Shown: piece after piece, positions 5,520 through 7,892 of the stretch
Position numbering within the stretch: position 1 is the stretch's first letter
Layout: every line of letters starts with the position of its first letter
Assembly (NCBI GenBank): GCA_009842375.1
Contig: VYFM01000310.1
Location: 1 to 7,892, forward strand
DNA length: 7,892 bases
Source: Candidatus Poribacteria bacterium
GTDB taxonomy: Bacteria > Poribacteria > WGA-4E > WGA-3G
Direction: 5' to 3'
Notes under the pieces: model-generated
What the model saw: the letters and a program-made list of their open reading frames with translations, nothing else
Databases searched by the model: none
What the model was told of the DNA's origin: nothing
Position numbers and translations under genes: made by a program

Positions 5520-6554
5520 TCAAATATAAACTTTCTCTCCATTCATCGCACTGTCGTAAAGGGCATCCAGTATTTGCATGAAGATATGAGCGTTGGAAAC
5601 GTCAACATCAGGGGCAACTTCACCAGCGATTGCCATGGCGAAATGGTTGAGTTCGTAGTAAAATACTGGCACATTTTCTGGCAGTTCTCCATGGTCAATT
5701 TCAGACGGTTCTTCAATAGTTTCTCTGACGAATTCTCCATCCTTGAAACGAGATATTCCTCCGTTTGTTATTGCACCTGTCGTACCGTAAAGTTCCACAA
5801 CACTACCAGAATCGGAATGACTCATTCGTGAGCAGTCAATCTGGACTGTTTTTCCACCCTCACATCCAAGGAGACCTGTGAAATAGTCTTCAGCAGCACC
5901 TTCTGGTCCATCGTATTGTGGATAAAGCACGTGCTTTGATGCAAATGCCCACTCAGGTTTAGGACATCCCATCCACCACCAAGTAAGGTTAAGTTCATGT
6001 GAATAGTGTTGTCCCAATGAACCACCTTTCTGTCCATAGACATGCAACCAACGACTGTTTTCATCCAAGGTTGGAATAAAGTTATATTTGCCGAATACCC
6101 GTGCATGAAAAGGTTCGCCAATTGCTCCGTTTTGGATTGCATTTCGGATTTGACGGTTATTAGGAAAGTGACGCATAAAATAACAAAACTGAATTGTTTT
6201 CCCCGATTCTTGTGCTGCTGTCTCCATTTCTAATATCTCGTGAGCACGGATGGCATGCGGTTTTTGCACCAAAACGTGCTTTCCAGCATTAAGTGTATCT
6301 AATACTTGCTGTAGTCTACCATCTGGAGATGTTGCAAGGTAGACCGCTTCGACATTAGGATTCTCAAGTAGTTCTTGATAGTTCGCATAATGGTATGGAA
6401 CAGCATTGTCCTCAGCTGCTTGCTTACGACGGGTTGTGTCGCGCTCAGCAATTGCTATAACCTTCATACGAGAAGTTGCATTGGCAGATTCAATAGCGCG
6501 GCAACCTGCCCAACCACACCCAACGACACCAAGTTGGATTATATTGTTTGTCAT
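5520..6554 (-). CDS. Gfo/Idh/MocA family oxidoreductase with QKP in place of EKP
   Basis: A 344-residue member of the Gfo/Idh/MocA family, only distantly related to the four-copy array. The Rossmann domain (about 5-125) opens with GVVGCGWAG, giving the GxGxxG loop at 12-17, and an acidic residue (Glu38, AERD) closes strand 2, which usually favours NAD. The family EKP is QKP at 97-99, keeping Lys98. In the substrate domain, the usual GGG...D-x-x-x-H motif appears as GGSLGQHYSHELN (177-189): His186 is kept, while the Asp position is Gln182. A conserved-looking aromatic patch TWWWMG (191-196) follows. Substrate and exact reaction are unknown. The ATG at 6554 has GGAG 6 nt upstream. It starts 38 nt after the binding-protein gene and is followed after 63 nt by paralog D, so it is probably co-transcribed with both. 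Confidence 0.9.
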   Translation of the reverse strand: MTNNIIQLGVVGCGWAGCRAIESANATSRMKVIAIAERDTTRRKQAAEDNAVPYHYANYQELLENPNVEAVYLATSPDGRLQQVLDTLNAGKHVLVQKPHAIRAHEILEMETAAQESGKTIQFCYFMRHFPNNRQIRNAIQNGAIGEPFHARVFGKYNFIPTLDENSRWLHVYGQKGGSLGQHYSHELNLTWWWMGCPKPEWAFASKHVLYPQYDGPEGAAEDYFTGLLGCEGGKTVQIDCSRMSHSDSGSVVELYGTTGAITNGGISRFKDGEFVRETIEEPSEIDHGELPENVPVFYYELNHFAMAIAGEVAPDVDVSNAHIFMQILDALYDSAMNGEKVYI

Positions 6555-6592
6555 CTGACTCTCCGGTTTTCAACAACCATTGATAATTGAAT

Positions 6593-7774
6593 TTACGGTT
6601 CAACAACTTTGTAATGTTCAACCTTTCCATTTCGGATTGTCTGTATTGCAAGGCTTTTGACAGGATGTCGATTTGCGTCATAATACGAAATGGATGTTGC
6701 TCCTTTATAGTCCTTGACTTCTGCAAATGCTTTACGAACTGCGGCAGGATCAAGCGAACCAGCAGTTTCTATTGCTCGTGCTAACAACCTCATCGCATCA
6801 TACCCAGACGCAGCAATTCCATCTGGAGGACTGTCATACAATTCCATATATCCATGAACAAACTCTTGAACATCAGTGTCCTGAGTAGCAACAGAAAAAT
6901 TGGTCGGATAATAACTACCATCCAATACCGTACTATCCTCTAAGACACCAAGAAATCGTTCCCTATCATCCCATGCACTACCACCGAGAAAGGTCGTGTT
7001 GATACCACGTTTACGGACTTCATTGATCAGCAACGGCACTTCTGGCTGATGTCCCGGACAGAAAATAACATCAGGAGTAGTATTTTGAATTTCCGACAGG
7101 AGGGTAGTGAAGGACATCTCACCTGGAGCATAAGAACCACTGTGAACGATTTCTCCATTTAGTTCTTTAAATGCTGCTTCAAACGCTTGGACGAGATCTG
7201 TTGAGTATGCATCTCCTTCCTCATAGATGGTTGCAGCAGTGTTAGCACCGAGTTCGTCAGGATTCATTGCAAAACTTGCCATAACTTTCCCTTGGAATGG
7301 GTTCGGCACCGTGATTAAAAAGACGTAATCTCCTACCTCTGGTACATTTGAACCACTGGAACCGGGAAGCATAAGTCGTTGTGCTTCCTGAGCAATCGGT
7401 CCTACTTCAATAGCCATAGAAGAACGAACTGGACCGAGAAGTGCAAAAACACTTTCCATATCTATCAACTCATTTGCAGCGTCAATACTTGCTTGTGCCG
7501 TTGGAGGCATATCAGCCAGGGGTTGATTATTTCTACTGATAAACTCTACTGGCATACCAAGTACCCCACCATTATCATTAATTTGAACACGTGCGGTTTC
7601 CGCACCTTGACTGAATGTCGTATAACTGTGTGAAGGTTGAATGATACCAATTTTCAACATAGGTTTCGTGGTATCAGATGGTATTACAGGATCAATCCTT
7701 TCACAACCTATAGTTGATAAACTTAGGACAATCAATAGGAAAACTATAGTCAAAGAATGTTGTTTCATATTCAT
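6593..7774 (-). CDS. ABC transporter substrate-binding lipoprotein, Leu/Ile/Val-binding family
   Basis: A 393-residue (from ATG 7774) type-I periplasmic binding protein of the branched-chain amino-acid receptor family (Peripla_BP_6), probably lipid-anchored. The signal peptide has a basic N-region, a hydrophobic core and a lipobox TIGC, with Cys24; Thr at -3 is atypical. The mature part starts with LKIGIIQP and continues with ligand-loop-like GPVRSS (114-119) and PGSSGS (137-142), a hinge-crossing middle, then GYDAMRLLARAIETAGS (324-340), typical of this family. Ligands in the family include amino acids, amides and other small molecules, so branched-chain amino acids should not be assumed. 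No permease or ATPase gene is seen here. An alternative ATG at 7822 would add 16 charged residues before the signal peptide and has its own GAAGG site (7831-7835). ATG 7774 (AAAGGA at 7786-7791, 11 nt away) and 7768 give a normal signal length. It heads the run of oxidoreductase genes, so its ligand may feed or signal for them. Confidence 0.85.
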   Translation of the reverse strand: MNMKQHSLTIVFLLIVLSLSTIGCERIDPVIPSDTTKPMLKIGIIQPSHSYTTFSQGAETARVQINDNGGVLGMPVEFISRNNQPLADMPPTAQASIDAANELIDMESVFALLGPVRSSMAIEVGPIAQEAQRLMLPGSSGSNVPEVGDYVFLITVPNPFQGKVMASFAMNPDELGANTAATIYEEGDAYSTDLVQAFEAAFKELNGEIVHSGSYAPGEMSFTTLLSEIQNTTPDVIFCPGHQPEVPLLINEVRKRGINTTFLGGSAWDDRERFLGVLEDSTVLDGSYYPTNFSVATQDTDVQEFVHGYMELYDSPPDGIAASGYDAMRLLARAIETAGSLDPAAVRKAFAEVKDYKGATSISYYDANRHPVKSLAIQTIRNGKVEHYKVVEP

Positions 7775-7841
7775 ATAGAGATGTATCCTTTCTTTGTAAA
7801 ACACTTGATAAATATCTGACATTTTGGTAACCTTCAGACAT

Positions 7842-7872
7842 ATAATACCATTTCTAATTGATAAATCGTCAT
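7842..7872 (-). promoter_or_regulatory. Weak candidate promoter for the minus-strand gene run
   Basis: On the minus strand TATTAT (7842-7847) is one mismatch from the -10 consensus. ATGACG (7867-7872) shares TGAC with the -35 consensus, but the 19-nt spacing is long. Predicted start of transcription is near 7835, which would put the GAAGG site of the 7822 start at the very end of the mRNA and favour the 7774 start. In AT-rich sequence such matches arise by chance. Confidence 0.2.
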
Positions 7873-7892
7873 AATAAACTGTAGGTCGGAGT

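Noticed and set aside
7841..7846. Perfect TATAAT on the plus strand as a rightward promoter
   Set aside because: No -35 match lies 16-18 nt upstream and no gene starts before the window ends, so it cannot be supported.

Overview
The window looks like a piece of an AT-rich bacterial chromosome (GC near 40% by eye) with good Shine-Dalgarno sites and lipoprotein signal peptides. Expanded, tandemly arranged Gfo/Idh/MocA oxidoreductases beside a lipid-anchored solute-binding protein resemble Candidatus Poribacteria and similar environmental bacteria. That assignment is inference from gene content, and no marker gene here proves it.

Left part (+ strand, 1-1030): the last 33 codons of a gene that looks like rsgA (ribosome-assembly GTPase). 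Its stop codon overlaps the ribosome binding site of a 305-residue lipoprotein with one PKD/Ig-like domain and an internally duplicated C-terminal module. A convergent intergenic region (1031-1172) carries one stem-loop.

Right part (- strand, transcribed from 7774 down to 1173): six genes in one direction. In transcription order they are an ABC-type branched-chain amino-acid-like substrate-binding lipoprotein, a Gfo/Idh/MocA oxidoreductase with an altered EKP motif, and four tandem paralogous Gfo/Idh/MocA oxidoreductases, here called D, C, B and A. Each of the four is exactly 345 residues (using the ATG at 5456 for D), and they align without a gap. My hand counts give about 89% (A/B), 87% (B/C), 84% (A/C), 83% (C/D) and 80% (A/D) amino-acid identity, so similarity falls with distance along the array. 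Gaps are 9 nt (D-C), 11 nt (C-B), 38 nt (binding protein to oxidoreductase), 63 nt (oxidoreductase to D) and 112 nt (B-A). The last holds a strong stem-loop that may end or attenuate transcription before A.

Together the minus-strand genes look like a small carbohydrate/polyol (or related alcohol) oxidation operon with a surface binding protein. The amplified enzyme varies most in one short segment (residues 231-238), and the first copy has lost a probable catalytic Asp. The substrate cannot be read from the sequence. No tRNA, rRNA, CRISPR array, transposase or phage gene was seen.
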